A DNA stretch of 64,000 nt, taken from NCBI GenBank assembly GCA_009746045.1, contig RPFO01000276.1, forward strand, positions 440,614 to 504,613, in the 5' to 3' direction. Position 1 is the stretch's first letter; each line of letters begins with the position of its first letter. The position numbers and the translations under genes are program-made. The notes under the pieces were generated by a model that was not told the DNA's origin, did not search any database, and was given only the letters and a program-made list of their open reading frames with translations. This document shows, piece after piece, positions 12,986 through 22,937 of this stretch. The stretch is from Mesostigma viride. Taxonomy: Eukaryota > Streptophyta > Mesostigmatophyceae > Mesostigmatales > Mesostigmataceae.

Positions 12986-14729
12986 ATGGCCCAGCCAGGG
13001 GCCGCGGACACCGATGAGGGCAGGGACCGCTTGTCAAGAGGATGCTCTCACCGTCCCATCCGTATGTACATGGTCGGAGCGGAGGCAGCATTGGAGGCAG
13101 GCATCTGACGCGCACATCGGACCACTGCCCCTGCCATGCTGCCTCCGGTGGCTGTGCAGGAGCTTACAGGGACCCTGGAGCTGCTGGCGGCGGAGAACAA
13201 GCGCCTGCGGAAAGAGAACGCCAACCTGTGCGTGAACGGTGCATGCTGCGCTCGCCAACATCATGTTGCTCCCACAGGGAGCATGTGGAGATGCTGCCAA
13301 CCCGTGCATGATGATGTACCGCTCACGGGTTGGTGGAGTGCTGCCAACCCGTGCATGATGATGTACCGCTCACGGGTTGGTGGAGTGCTGCCAACCCGTG
13401 CATGATGATGTACCGCTCACGGGTTGGTGGAGTGATGTCAACCCGTGCATGATGATGTACCGCTCACGGGTTGGTGGAGTGCTGCCAACCCGTGCATGAT
13501 GATGTACCGCTCACGGGTTGGTGGAGTGCTGCCAACCCGTGCATGATGATGTACCGCTCACGGGGTGGTGGAGTGCTGCCAACCCGTGCATGATGATGTA
13601 CCGCTCACGGGTTGGTGGAGTGCTGCCAACCCGTGCATGATGATGTACCGCTCACGGGGTGGTGAGTGATTCTCCAGTGATCTCATGGAGAGAACGCCTC
13701 CTTGTGTGCGGCCTGCTCTTCTATGGCTTGTATAGCGAATATGCACAGATGATGCCAACCTGTGAATTAGCTGTGTACGCGTTATTAGAAAAAAGTTTTT
13801 CTTGTGAAGCATGCGGCCCACGGCTTGTGCATGCTGCCTCCTCCCCGTGGTGCAACCCATGACAACATGGCATGGTTGAGCAGTCACAAGTGCATGACGA
13901 CAGAGGTAGACATGGTCCCTGTTGGGTGCCGATTTGTTGTTGAGAATGGGTCCATGTTGACGACTTGCGGACGTGACGTGCGTTGTTCCTGCATTGCCCG
14001 ACTTTCGCCCCTGGTGCACCGCGTGCCCCCTTTGTGCCCCCTACCCTGGTCTCAACAGCTACGTGCTGCTGGAAGAGAACAAGGCGCTGACGGGGGAGGT
14101 GCGGTGAGTAACGCAACCGCATCGGCTGCCCATCGTGAGCCGCCTCCCTCACCCGCTGATAACCTTTCAGGCCACATGTCGCCCCACGTGGGGCCATGAT
14201 ACGATTCCACCTGTTCTGGCCAACGGCATGTATCTCTTTTGCAGCATGGGTCGGGTCACTGCGGCGGATGGAGAATTGTGCCACCAGCGGCCAAGAGTGA
14301 TGAGTGTGTTGTTGCCGACTGCCTCTCGTTCCATACTGAGCATTGTCCCGGAGTCAAGCCTTGTCTAGCCGGGGCGGCCGATAGAGCTTATTTGTTTGTG
14401 CTGGCAATCCCGTCACACCTCATGGCCATAACACGCATCCAGGTGCAGCAGGTGGGGCACAGGAGGACAGAGGGTAGTGCAGAGAAGGTGCTGCGGGGGG
14501 AGTGGCATTTGTTCAGTGAATTTCACTCCAACAACAGTGTCAAGTATGCTTTCTTAGAAAAAGTGTGGGGTTTTGCCAGCGCACAAGCATGATGGCCTCG
14601 GGGCGTGGATGGTGACGAGTCTCACGTCAGAACACTTTTTTCCCTTTGCCTTGCTCCTTCTGGATTCCTTTCTTGCTCAGGCAACTGAAGGAACAACTAT
14701 CGGCACAAGCGCAGACCTCAGCTGGCTGA
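12986..14729 (+). CDS. small spliced leucine-zipper-like coiled-coil protein
   Basis: Proposed exons are 12,986-13,061, 13,170-13,227, 14,059-14,103 and 14,681-14,729, about 75 residues ending at TGA 14,727. Donors are GTATGT, GTGCGT and GTGAGT; acceptors end ACAG, ACAG and TCAG. Every join keeps the frame. Exon 2 gives LLAAENKRLRKENANL, exon 3 gives YVLLEENKALTGEVR and exon 4 starts QLKEQLSAQ. The heptad register of Leu/Asn/Val/Leu runs unbroken across the joins, which is the main support. Exon 1 is Gly/Asp/Arg-rich and preceded by an in-frame stop. An alternative start is ATG 13,136, reading straight into exon 2 and adding one more heptad leucine. No basic DNA-binding region is visible, so it is not a canonical bZIP. 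Function unknown; it could also be the end of a larger protein. Confidence 0.55.
13294..13669. repeat. 47-bp minisatellite, 8 copies, each a hairpin
   Basis: Copies start at 13,294, 13,341, 13,388, 13,435, 13,482, 13,529, 13,576 and 13,623. Each holds CCAACCCGTG and, 17 bases later, its perfect reverse complement CACGGGTTGG; two copies have a T-to-G change in the second arm. The array lies wholly inside the second proposed intron of the coiled-coil gene. Confidence 0.93.
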
Positions 14730-15875
14730 CAATGGACTTCATTGGCACCGCTATTTCAAGCGTCACTTTTGAATTTCGGCCTGATCTTTTGCCTACGACT
14801 TAGCTTCCACCCGGCGCGCATGCCTTTGCAAGCAACTGATGCAGTTTGCGAATGGCCACTTATTGAATTGCAAGAAAGAAATTCGGCCGCATTTCTAGGC
14901 ATTGTGCCTTGGATTGGCTTATTGCGGGGTCTGCTGAGCCCGCCGGTAGATCATGGAAGTGTGGCGGACCCAGCACAGCTGACCAGGATGCCAAGAGGCA
15001 AACACTAGTTCTGTTCAAAGACCTTCGTACCCTCATTGGTCACTGATGAGAATGAGCGGCCTCCGAGGGGTTGGAAACTGGCAACAAGGCTAGCATAGCC
15101 TATTGAATTTGATGCAGAAGTCTTGGTTGAACATGCCAGTGGAAGGGTCTAGACTCAGAAGGAACACTGTAAGTCAGGAGGTGCGTGAACATCTACTGAA
15201 GGCATGCCACGGAGTACCCGATGTGGTACTTTTCTACGCGGATACTTCACCGGCGAAGGCAAGTGGCGCGACTCAGTCGCCCAGGTCTGGAGTCGCAGAT
15301 AGCAACTCCGCGTCATCCGGACTATCCAAGACGAAGTCCTGTACGCTCGGCCATGATGACGGGTGTGGGGGTAGGTTGCATGCTAACCCCCGATAGCCCT
15401 GGAGAATACAAAGGCTTCTCTCGGAGCCTGAGGGTTTGGGGGGGCATACCCAGGGTTCACCCACAGTCCCACAACCCCCTGGAAAGGAACACTGTAGAAT
15501 TCACAAGTAACTTTCCGTGGAACTCCAGTGTATTTCTGCTGACGATCTCTGTGTTCAACCACGAGAAATTGACATGCAGCATTACACCCTGCAAATTCAC
15601 TGTCTATATACCGGTGAATATCAATGTCTGTAGTATGGCGGCAGATGGCTCGCAAGGATAGGTGGCAAGTAGTGATGAAGGAGACCACCTCCAAGTCAGT
15701 GGGGGCTCCGCATGTGACCAAATTTGGCAATCATTGCGATTCGGGCCATGGTGCCCACAAACCTGTAACTAGGAACTAGATATCTCATATCTAGCTAGCA
15801 TCATCTATTCCATCCCATGTTCCCCTCCCACTGAGGACTTATGCTCACGTGACGCAGTCACGAGTAGTCGAGTAC
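14730..15875. other. noncoding interval
   Basis: No open frame shows domain-like composition, and I saw no tandem array. Short ORFs such as the one at 15,221-15,661 look like chance frames. Confidence 0.5.
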
Positions 15876-16559
15876 ATTAATTAATTAGACTCGTGCTCCC
15901 GTTGGGGAGTCACTGAGCATTAACCCCGATGGATGGATGGATGGATGGGTGCAAACAGTCCTACCGGTCTAATCTATCTACATCAGCTACCTACGACATC
16001 TATCTAACAGCATTCTAACTACAACATCTATCTAGACAGCCTCACGCTGCCCTAGGGGAGCTGTCTGGCGTGCCTCCCGCGGGTTTGCGCACGCGGGCGC
16101 TTCCCCACAGGGGGGGGGCTCGTTGTCCTCTATGACCTGGGCCCACTTGGCCTTGTCCATCATCTTCGTCCAAATCACGGAGAGGCCTAGGCCCCCCATG
16201 TCCTCTACTAGCTGTTCTTTGAAGGTGCGGGCCTTGCGGCGTCTAACATCACTGGGCCCAGCCCACATCAGGAGGTGCCGGCCAGGCTGCTCAGCTGGTC
16301 GCAGTCCTGCGGGGGGGCCACGTGAGGTGTCTACCTGGTTGGTGCGAGCTAAGTGCCCTACTAGCTGCAGGCGCCGCTGCTTAATGGTGCTGGTGATATA
16401 TGGCATGCCCTGGTACAGGTCCTCATTGCGGACATGAGCAGCATATCCTACTCTCGGGTAGATAAAAAGGATGCCTCTTTCAAGCCTGCTCTCGTGATCA
16501 CTGTGACGTTGTATAACGAGCCGAGATCCCAGGGCTACACTGCCTATAGTCATGCACAA
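15876..16559 (-). mobile_element. LINE family A, 5'-truncated copy with 3' tail
   Basis: On the minus strand this reads: end of a reverse-transcriptase ORF, stop at 16,032, a 3' UTR with an (ATCC)n run, a short hairpin of the form CTCCCCAACGGGAG, then an (AATT)n tail ending near 15,876. The same 3' end recurs on the plus strand at 19,351-19,529, and a shorter one at 44,521-44,626. Shared 3' ends with variable 5' truncation are what target-primed reverse transcription produces, so I read these as LINE copies rather than inverted termini of a DNA transposon. Confidence 0.65.
16032..16559 (-). pseudogene. LINE reverse transcriptase C-terminus, fragment
   Basis: The translated fragment contains NEDLYQGMPYITSTIKQRR followed by LQLVGHLART, then a W...KW.QVIED-type ending. 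This matches the usual C-terminal region of LINE polymerases, in which a basic QRRLxxxGHxxR segment follows the RT thumb. The catalytic RT motifs are absent, so only the last part of the protein is present. The first 25 or so residues may not belong to it. Confidence 0.6.
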
Positions 16560-16843
16560 AATGAATTACCAAACCCGCGCGGAGGCAACTGCATTACAGG
16601 TAGCCGCAGAATAGCCGATAGATACACGCATGCACCGACCATGCAGTACGTCAGGACTCAGGAGACCGTGCCTTCACGTGCTTGTATATACCGAGTGGCG
16701 AGTAGGATTCTTGGCCAGATCAGCCACACATACAGTCCAAGACTTGCATGCACTGGTTGTTGTTGTTGTTGTTGTGTCCCACGCCGCCCAAGGGCAGCAG
16801 AGAATCTATAGTGGCCGAGGGCCGGATATACTCGAACACGCGG

Positions 16844-16932
16844 ACTCGAACACGCGGACAAGATAACGGCAGGCTCGAGCTACCATGGTCCGGATTCTCC
16901 CGATTTCTGGCCTGCGCTGGTTGTCTCCTTGA
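16844..16932 (-). repeat. dispersed repeat copy (GCGCAGGCCAGAAATCGGGA family)
   Basis: On the minus strand this segment matches sequences at 43,606-43,710 and 45,061-45,165. The shared core includes GCGCAGGCCAGAAATCGGGA, then CCGGACCATGGTAGCTCGAG and TTATCTTGTCCGCGTGTTC. I see no coding content; the family is unidentified. Confidence 0.75.
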
Positions 16933-17744
16933 TATTTAGCATGCATTGGTAATGACATAACCCTCCCCCCCACCCCTACCCTGGTAAATATTACGACGGA
17001 TTCGTGATGCTCGCATGAAGGCCGATCTTTTTGCCACTGAAACCGTGCCGATATTCCTTATAGATAAGAAGTTTTGAAGAGTCCTCGAAAAGTTTCTGGC
17101 GCCCTCAACCAACCAACCAACTAGGGCACTATGGGGGTCCAAAGCGTCTTACCCGCAACTTTTTGGGGGGGTGGACATCCCATATACCAAAATGCTTGTC
17201 TCGACGAGCTCTATTGAATGAGGGATAGGTTCCATTTTAGTTACTGTCTGCCCCCCCCCCCCTGAAACCAGGTTTACCCGGGGTTTTGGAAATCACACCC
17301 GGTGTTGGGAGCACCCGGTGACGGGTGACGGGTGACGCTAGGGTACGGTACGCGTCGATAAATACGAATGGAAGGAACGAACGGGACGGTGTGGGCCGAT
17401 TAATACGAATGCCGTATGCATACGCGGCGGCATGAGCCGGCATCGACGTTACAAGGGACGAACAGAACGGAAACATCAGCCTAGTGGCGCCTACTTGCCA
17501 AAACCGCGAAGTCTAGATGTGGGGCCAGCGGGGCCATACCATGCCAAGGCGGCCACGTAAAAAAAATTTGGAACAGTGGTTTGGACGTGGCGTAAGACTT
17601 CTGAGTGCAGAGAGCGCAAGGCGGGAAATCGCTGTAACGGAACCTTCAAACAAGATATCCGGCACCGTTGCCCATGAAGGAGCATGAAGGTAGGAACATG
17701 AAAGGTGTCCGCGCACTCTTGTCACCCTTTGAACAGTCATTCCA
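16933..17744. other. noncoding interval
   Basis: No supported feature. It contains short homopolymers and a small GGTGACGGGTGACGGGTGAC run near 17,318; the ORFs here are short and compositionally random. Confidence 0.5.
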
Positions 17745-17745
17745 G

Positions 17746-17934
17746 TGGCTGGTGAGCTTGTAGAGATGGGCCCGGATGTGATGCTGGGCCACGACAACTA
17801 TAGACTGCGCGGAAAGGCCGCGATCATGGTAGCGATGATTGTTTGCATTGTTGCCTTATCGTTGGCGCCTGTCGTGGGCATTCTTATCGACAATGGTCGC
17901 GGTGTCTCGGCACTGTCTAGCTTCCATTATGATG
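17746..17934 (+). CDS. possible internal exon with one membrane segment
   Basis: An open stretch starts after a plausible acceptor (CATTCCAG) and stops at a plausible donor (GATG before GTACGT). It encodes a short acidic N-terminal part, a basic patch YRLRGK, then about 24 hydrophobic residues (AAIMVAMIVCIVALSLAPVV and on) that would make one transmembrane helix. I could not link it to other exons. It may be a relic or a chance open frame. Confidence 0.3.
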
Positions 17935-19350
17935 GTACGTCTTTACTTAGGCCTTATGTCCCGTTGTCTACCCGCCGCTTTAAATGGGATTTGCTGGGTA
18001 GAAGTAGAATTTTTTTTCGTCAGTTACTTCAAAGAGCGTGTAGGTAGCTGTTGCCCTTGCGGACCACCTGTGCTGCCCTTGGGTGCCATTTTATCTTTTT
18101 TGCATCATGTTAGTGCCATCCGCGAGCCTTCGTGTACGATTGCCTTCGGTTGCTCAGCCCCCATCCAATGCATGTCCTCCTCGACTCGCCCATGCTCATC
18201 ATACCTCCATGGTTTGTGCCATGCCACAGGCCCCGCTTCCTCGATTTTGCCGTCATCCTCGACCTGCTACTTGCAAGCGCGCGCCTCCGACGTCCCACCC
18301 GAGGGTCCTTACATCCGGTCAACCCAGCCCGCCTACACTACGAATTCCTCCAACATAGCAACCTTGTACACGGGCTTGGTCCGCATAAATGATGCCGCTA
18401 GCTGCATCGGCAGAGCCGGATGGCATATGGTCCCTCAAGCGTTCGTGCGCCCACATCCCTCCGTCCATCTTTCCAACTGTCCGTTTCTACCAATTCATTC
18501 ACCCCTCACGCCCTTTGTACCTCCATCTCGTCCACGCTCCCTCTTATCCAGTCATTCAACTTACCATGAATGCATCGATTGTTGAGGATGTCCCTCGGTC
18601 CACCCCTCCACCTGTCCCTCCATTTGTCCCCCCCGCGGTCCCTGCACCTATCCATCGTGACATCATCCCCTTCCCCATCTCGTCCGCACTCCCTCTCATT
18701 CATTCATCCATCCAATTCCCTCAAATTTTCCCCCTTGTCAAGTCTTCGTCATACATAGTAGTTTCTGCCAGTTTTCCACTTATTTCTACCGACCTCTGCC
18801 CAGCCTCTCTAAGACCGCCATCCTACTCGACGTTGCTTGCATGTCAGCCATAGCAGGTTGCAGTTGTGCAGTATTTAGGTGCTGTATACGTCGTCAAGCC
18901 GTGCATATGTCGTGAGGATTGGATATTGATGGTTTATACTGTGTTGATTGTGCAAGAAGATCAGCTAGGTGCCCATAATCATGGTGTATAATCATGCGTT
19001 GTTAGCATCTTGCCACCATTTGCTAGCATGCATTCCAGCGTCATCTTTGCCTGCATGTAAGCTCATGGATCACTCAACCTATCCAAGCCTTGCATTACAC
19101 ATGCCTCTTTCTTTCAGTATTGCACACGTTATGGAATGAAAACCCAGTGCCTCCCTTCCCACGAGGCATGTGCTCAACACGTTGTGAGCGTGGATGATGC
19201 TTTGGCTATCTATGGCTGCCTGATTCAGTCATATTAGGTCATCCAGTCATGATGTTTGATGCATGTTTGATGCTGTATAACTTATACAACTCCTATTTTC
19301 AACGTTTTGACCCTCCTAGCTCATGATATCCCCGTTTATAGGGCATCGTT
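17935..19350. other. noncoding, pyrimidine-rich interval
   Basis: 18,440-18,830 is C/T-rich with many TCC and CCT runs. Its open frame (18,389-18,853) is Pro/Ser/His-rich low complexity and is not convincing as a gene. No other feature seen. Confidence 0.5.
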
Positions 19351-19529
19351 AGGCTGTCTAGATAGATGTTGTAGTTAGAATGCTGATAGATAGATGTCGT
19401 AGGTAGCTGATGTAGATAGATTAGACCGGTAGGACTGCTTGCACGCACCCATCCATCCATCCATCCATCGGGGTTAATGCTCAGTGACTCCCCAACGGGA
19501 GCACGAGTCTAATTAATTAATTAATTAAT
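19351..19529 (+). mobile_element. LINE family A, 3'-end-only copy
   Basis: About 175 bp matching the reverse complement of 15,876-16,042: (AGATAG)-rich segment, (ATCC)n run, CTCCCCAACGGGAG hairpin, then a TAATTAATTAATT tail. It starts abruptly at AGGCTGTC (19,351), consistent with strong 5' truncation. It lies 27 bp upstream of the LTR element's target site duplication. Confidence 0.7.
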
Positions 19530-19561
19530 GGGGCTCGTGTCGTTGGGTCATGTTGTGAAGG

Positions 19562-20131
19562 TGTTACGTCGCGTAACAATTCGTTGTAGTTACGGACGTA
19601 AATTAGGTCTCTTGCCTCGGTTGTCCCTAGGTTCACGTGTAGTTCCCATCGGGACATTACTGTCCTCGTAACAGTACTGTGGTACATTGGGTGCCGTTGG
19701 GCGCCGCGCCGCGTACTTTATTAGTGGTCCTCATCCTTTGGTAGAATGTAGTGGACCAGCGTGCATCTGTGCACCTGCCTGTGTTTCTGTGGTTTTGAAG
19801 GCGAGGGCCATGTCGGCCCGAGCCTGTTGGACCGTTGGTGACCATTTATGCACGTTCCGCTCCTTGTGTGGGCACTCGGCGTGTGTTAAATATATATAGG
19901 CTTGGGTCACGGCAGTGTAGTGTGTTTCCTTCCTCTATTCCTGGAGTAAACGGGTTTTGGTAAATGGTTGTATGCCGGCGTATTACAGTAACACATACGT
20001 TAACGCATTGAGATCAGCTCCGTCACGTTCGTCTTTCGCTAGGGGTTTGAGTAGAGGAGGCCTGACCAGTTTAGGTAGCATCAGGCCCATTACTAGAGGT
20101 AGAGGTGGCGGTAGATATCCAAGACGTAACA
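19562..20131 (+). repeat. 5' LTR
   Basis: 570 bp, TG...CA ends with a 9-bp inverted terminus (TGTTACGTC / GACGTAACA). It matches 42,744-43,315 except for a C/T and an A/G change, a length difference around the TATA-like element, and two 3-bp differences near the 3' end. Confidence 0.96.
19891..19900 (+). promoter_or_regulatory. TATA-like element in the 5' LTR
   Basis: TATATATAGG lies about 330 bp into the LTR, a reasonable place for the U3 core promoter. The 3' LTR has a different sequence here (AATGAATTAACACATATAGG), which would weaken a TATA box in that copy. Confidence 0.45.
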
Positions 20132-20132
20132 A

Positions 20133-20147
20133 TGGTTCCGGAGGAAC
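20133..20147 (+). other. primer binding site
   Basis: One base after the 5' LTR, TGGTTCCGGAGGAAC would pair with a tRNA 3' end GTTCCTCCGGAACCA. The TGG start and position are typical of minus-strand priming sites. I could not assign the tRNA. Confidence 0.7.
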
Positions 20148-20687
20148 TTTCGTAGGTAGAGAACGAGACCGGACGACGGTCCTTTGTCACATACGCCTTT
20201 GCAAGAACCCTTCCGCGTCCAGGGATACGAAGACGACACTTTCTTGACAGGTAATGGGCGGGTCGCCTTCAAGCTGGGAGAGTAGTGCTGCCCGGTTCGG
20301 GACACGCTCTACCTAGATGCTAGACCTGCTCGCAGCGGATAAACCCTTTCGTAGATAGCCTGTCTTTCGCCTTGTTTTCCTGCTTACGGTTGCTTCCTGT
20401 CGTAGATAGGGGATCATTACTGTTCGGATCGGCCAGCGTCAGACGATTAGCGTCGCAGTAGCCTACACCTTTTTCCTTTGTGCTGCTGTTTTATTAGACG
20501 GCCGCACCCGCAGAGATACGGGTCGCTGTCAGTTTAGGCCGAGCGCTGGACTATTCGGTCGCTGATTTAGGACGAGCGCTGGACAATTACGCCCTCATGC
20601 TGCTTTCGGTGATCCAGATCGCCCAGATAAGTCGCCTACCCCTTCTTCTTCTAGCGTGACATCACAAGACCTACCAGGTGCGTTACC
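20148..20687 (+). other. untranslated leader of the retrotransposon
   Basis: 540 bp between the PBS and the first ORF. No convincing ORF or repeat; a packaging signal might be expected here but none can be read directly. Confidence 0.5.
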
Positions 20688-21080
20688 ATGAGCCAACGTC
20701 GTGTTTTTACTGCGCCTTCCCATTCGTCTAGTGACAATAGCTTCGCTAAATATTACGTAGTTATCACCCCTCAATGGTCAGCCATTTTCCTCTCTTGGTC
20801 GGATGCTAGGAAGATAGTGCAAAATCGTACATATAATGTAATTAGGTATAAGAAATTTGTTACCTTCGAGGAAGCCCAACAATTCCTTATAGACCATAGT
20901 GTATCAGATTTAGGCATACACGTACGTTCTACTCCTCATGGTCGCCCTCCTGTAGAAGCTCTAGATTTTGCTACCCCTCCTTCGTCTCCCCCTAAGCGGG
21001 CTGCATCCTCATCTAGCTCAGATACTCCTCTCACCTTAGAATTCGGTTCCCTATCCATTACTGTTGTTAAAAAGGATTGA
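20688..21080 (+). CDS. retrotransposon ORF0, RNase H1 hybrid-binding-like domain protein
   Basis: 130 residues starting at ATG 20,688, after the leader and 123 bp before gag. Residues about 20-70 fit the RNase H1 N-terminal / caulimovirus P6 (Cauli_VI) fold: YYVV near the start, AIFLSWSDARKIV, then YKKFVTFEEAQQFL. The aromatic and Trp pattern and the FxTFEEAxxFL ending are the family's hallmarks for binding RNA-DNA hybrid or dsRNA. The rest is Pro/Ser-rich with a short basic patch (PPKRAA). No catalytic RNase H domain follows. It could bind replication intermediates or, as caulimovirus P6 does, act on translation; both are inference. Placement as a separate ORF ahead of gag is unusual for Ty3/gypsy elements. 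Confidence 0.7.
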   Translation: MSQRRVFTAPSHSSSDNSFAKYYVVITPQWSAIFLSWSDARKIVQNRTYNVIRYKKFVTFEEAQQFLIDHSVSDLGIHVRSTPHGRPPVEALDFATPPSSPPKRAASSSSSDTPLTLEFGSLSITVVKKD

Positions 21081-21203
21081 TTTAAATTGTTTCCTTCTTC
21101 TAGGACACTAAAAGCTTTTTCTTTTCTTTCCTTGCCTTAAATTAGGCCTTGTCCCTTTCCTTGTTGCTTTCAGTTAGATTCCTAATCATTTACTTAATTA
21201 AAA

Positions 21204-22937
21204 ATGGATCCAGTGGGTGGTAATATGTCGCCTATACCTACCAACACTCCTACTATGAATAATAATAATAATAATACTAACAACAATAACAACACTCGTG
21301 GTAACCGACGGGACTCACTTGAAACGGTGCACCATCTCACTCCTCAAGGTAATCTGCGTACCTCACCTCCTTCTCCTGTTACTGGTGGCCGCCGTCGTCC
21401 CTCCCTTACCCCACCTACCTATGAACAACGTATGCATGTCAGATTTAGTGATGACCCTTCCCTTACCCTGAACCAGGCCCCTGCCCCTCCTGCAACCTTG
21501 GCTCAACCCCCCAGCAGGTCCTCACTAACTAACAATGTTTCTAGGCCTCCTTCCCACCCTGTGCCTTCCATGCCTGCTCTTAACACGGGTCGTGCCTCTG
21601 CCCCTGTCGGCCCTTCTGGGCGCCCTAGTGCAGTTCCTTTTTACCCACCTGCTTCCTGGTCCTACCCTGAGACGGCCTATGAGGCAGCCCAGGTCCCTAC
21701 CCGTGTGGCTGATTTAGAAGTTAATAGTGATTTCAGCACCATGCCTCTAGATGACAGAAATTATGATCATTTTGCCTACTCCTCTCTTCGTGAGCAATAT
21801 ACTGTCCCCTTCTCTTATGGGCACCAGCCTGAAACGGTGGCCCCTTCTAGACCCCTACCCAAGACTTTTCCTCTTCCTTCCTTCTATCCCGCTTATGTAG
21901 CAGTGGAAGATAGTGGCCCTATGGGAAAAACTGACTCTTCTAATCCCCCTAAGCCCCCTGCTCTTCCCCTCTTTGCTAACCTTCCCAAGCTGGATGTCAA
22001 GTCTACCCCTCAACAGTTTTTCACCTTTATTATGTTGCTTACCCAGAACACAGAGTCGTGGCAGAATCATAATAGATGGCGTCTCTCTGATGCTGTATTA
22101 GTTCCTCACTATCTTACAACCTGCATTACTCCTGAGCTTGCTAACCTCATTCAGTGTGAGTCTTTGGCCTCTCATGCCTACCCTAACTCTGTAGCAGAAT
22201 TGTTTAAGCGTTTAGAGAACCATTTAGTCCCTCCTGATTCAGATTGGCAGGATAGATTAGCCTTTGGTACCTTGCAGCAGGGTACTAAATCATTTAAGGA
22301 GTATATGAAAGAGTTTGATGCTCAGATGGTACGAATTAGGGATTTGTCGGGTGCAGAAGTACGTGCTCGCTTCCTCCAAGGCCTCAGTAGACCTTTATTA
22401 CGTGAAGTCAAGCGCCAGTTCTCTGCCTACCGTTTTACTGATCTGCCCCTCAAGCATGTGCGCCAGCATCTCTTGCGAGTAGCAGATTTCTTCACCACTC
22501 CTCCTCTCCCTACCCGTTCCCGTATTAATAATATTATCCTTACCCCTGAGGAGGAGAACTCCTATGTAGAAGAATTAGATATCTGCGTTGCTGATCTTTC
22601 AGCTCTTGATGTCTCTCATATCACATGCTATCATTGTAAGGAAGTAGGTCATCTTAAACGTGAGTGCCCCAAGTTCCTTTCGGGTGCTCCCCCTCATCCC
22701 GACGCTCGCCCTCCTCGTACCCCTCAGCGTGCTCCTATTCGTCCTACTTCAGGACGCATTCCCTCAGCTACCCCTAGTAGGCTGAATGCTGTGCAGGCAG
22801 GACCCCCAGGGTTCCCCTATGATAATCAGGCTCCCGCACCCTCTTCGCTCCCTCGTGACCCTCCAGCAGTGGCTTTTTCGCCAGGGTCTTCTTCGGGGTT
22901 AGTTCCTATGGATTTGGGGGGGGAGGGGGAACAGTAG
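21204..22937 (+). CDS. gag: Gag polyprotein
   Basis: 577 residues from ATG 21,204. Residues 1-250 are Pro/Asn/Ser-rich, with an Asn run encoded by AAT/AAC near residue 15. About 255-430 is a retrotransposon Gag capsid-like helical region (FFTFIMLLTQ... SFKEYMKEFDAQMVRI... ARFLQGL). A CCHC zinc knuckle, CYHCKEVGHLKREC, lies at about residues 475-488, followed by a Pro-rich tail. It would form the particle and bind genomic RNA. The ORF ends in a G-rich stretch (8 G, A, 5 G) just before its TAG; the next (protease) frame is -1 relative to gag and is open through this stretch. Confidence 0.93.
   Translation: MDPVGGNMSPIPTNTPTMNNNNNNTNNNNNTRGNRRDSLETVHHLTPQGNLRTSPPSPVTGGRRRPSLTPPTYEQRMHVRFSDDPSLTLNQAPAPPATLAQPPSRSSLTNNVSRPPSHPVPSMPALNTGRASAPVGPSGRPSAVPFYPPASWSYPETAYEAAQVPTRVADLEVNSDFSTMPLDDRNYDHFAYSSLREQYTVPFSYGHQPETVAPSRPLPKTFPLPSFYPAYVAVEDSGPMGKTDSSNPPKPPALPLFANLPKLDVKSTPQQFFTFIMLLTQNTESWQNHNRWRLSDAVLVPHYLTTCITPELANLIQCESLASHAYPNSVAELFKRLENHLVPPDSDWQDRLAFGTLQQGTKSFKEYMKEFDAQMVRIRDLSGAEVRARFLQGLSRPLLREVKRQFSAYRFTDLPLKHVRQHLLRVADFFTTPPLPTRSRINNIILTPEEENSYVEELDICVADLSALDVSHITCYHCKEVGHLKRECPKFLSGAPPHPDARPPRTPQRAPIRPTSGRIPSATPSRLNAVQAGPPGFPYDNQAPAPSSLPRDPPAVAFSPGSSSGLVPMDLGGEGEQ

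Noticed and set aside
13294-13669. CRISPR array
   Set aside because: The 47-bp units are directly adjacent with no unique spacers, and the context is an intron in a eukaryotic genome.
18389-18853. 154-residue Pro/Ser/His-rich ORF
   Set aside because: Pyrimidine-rich low complexity without domain features or splice context; likely chance.
15876-19529. A 3.6-kb TIR DNA transposon bounded by the 165-bp inverted repeats
   Set aside because: The arms are LINE 3' ends with hairpin and (AATT)n tail; a third solitary copy at 44,521 and the RT fragment next to one arm argue against transposon termini, and no matching TSD was seen.
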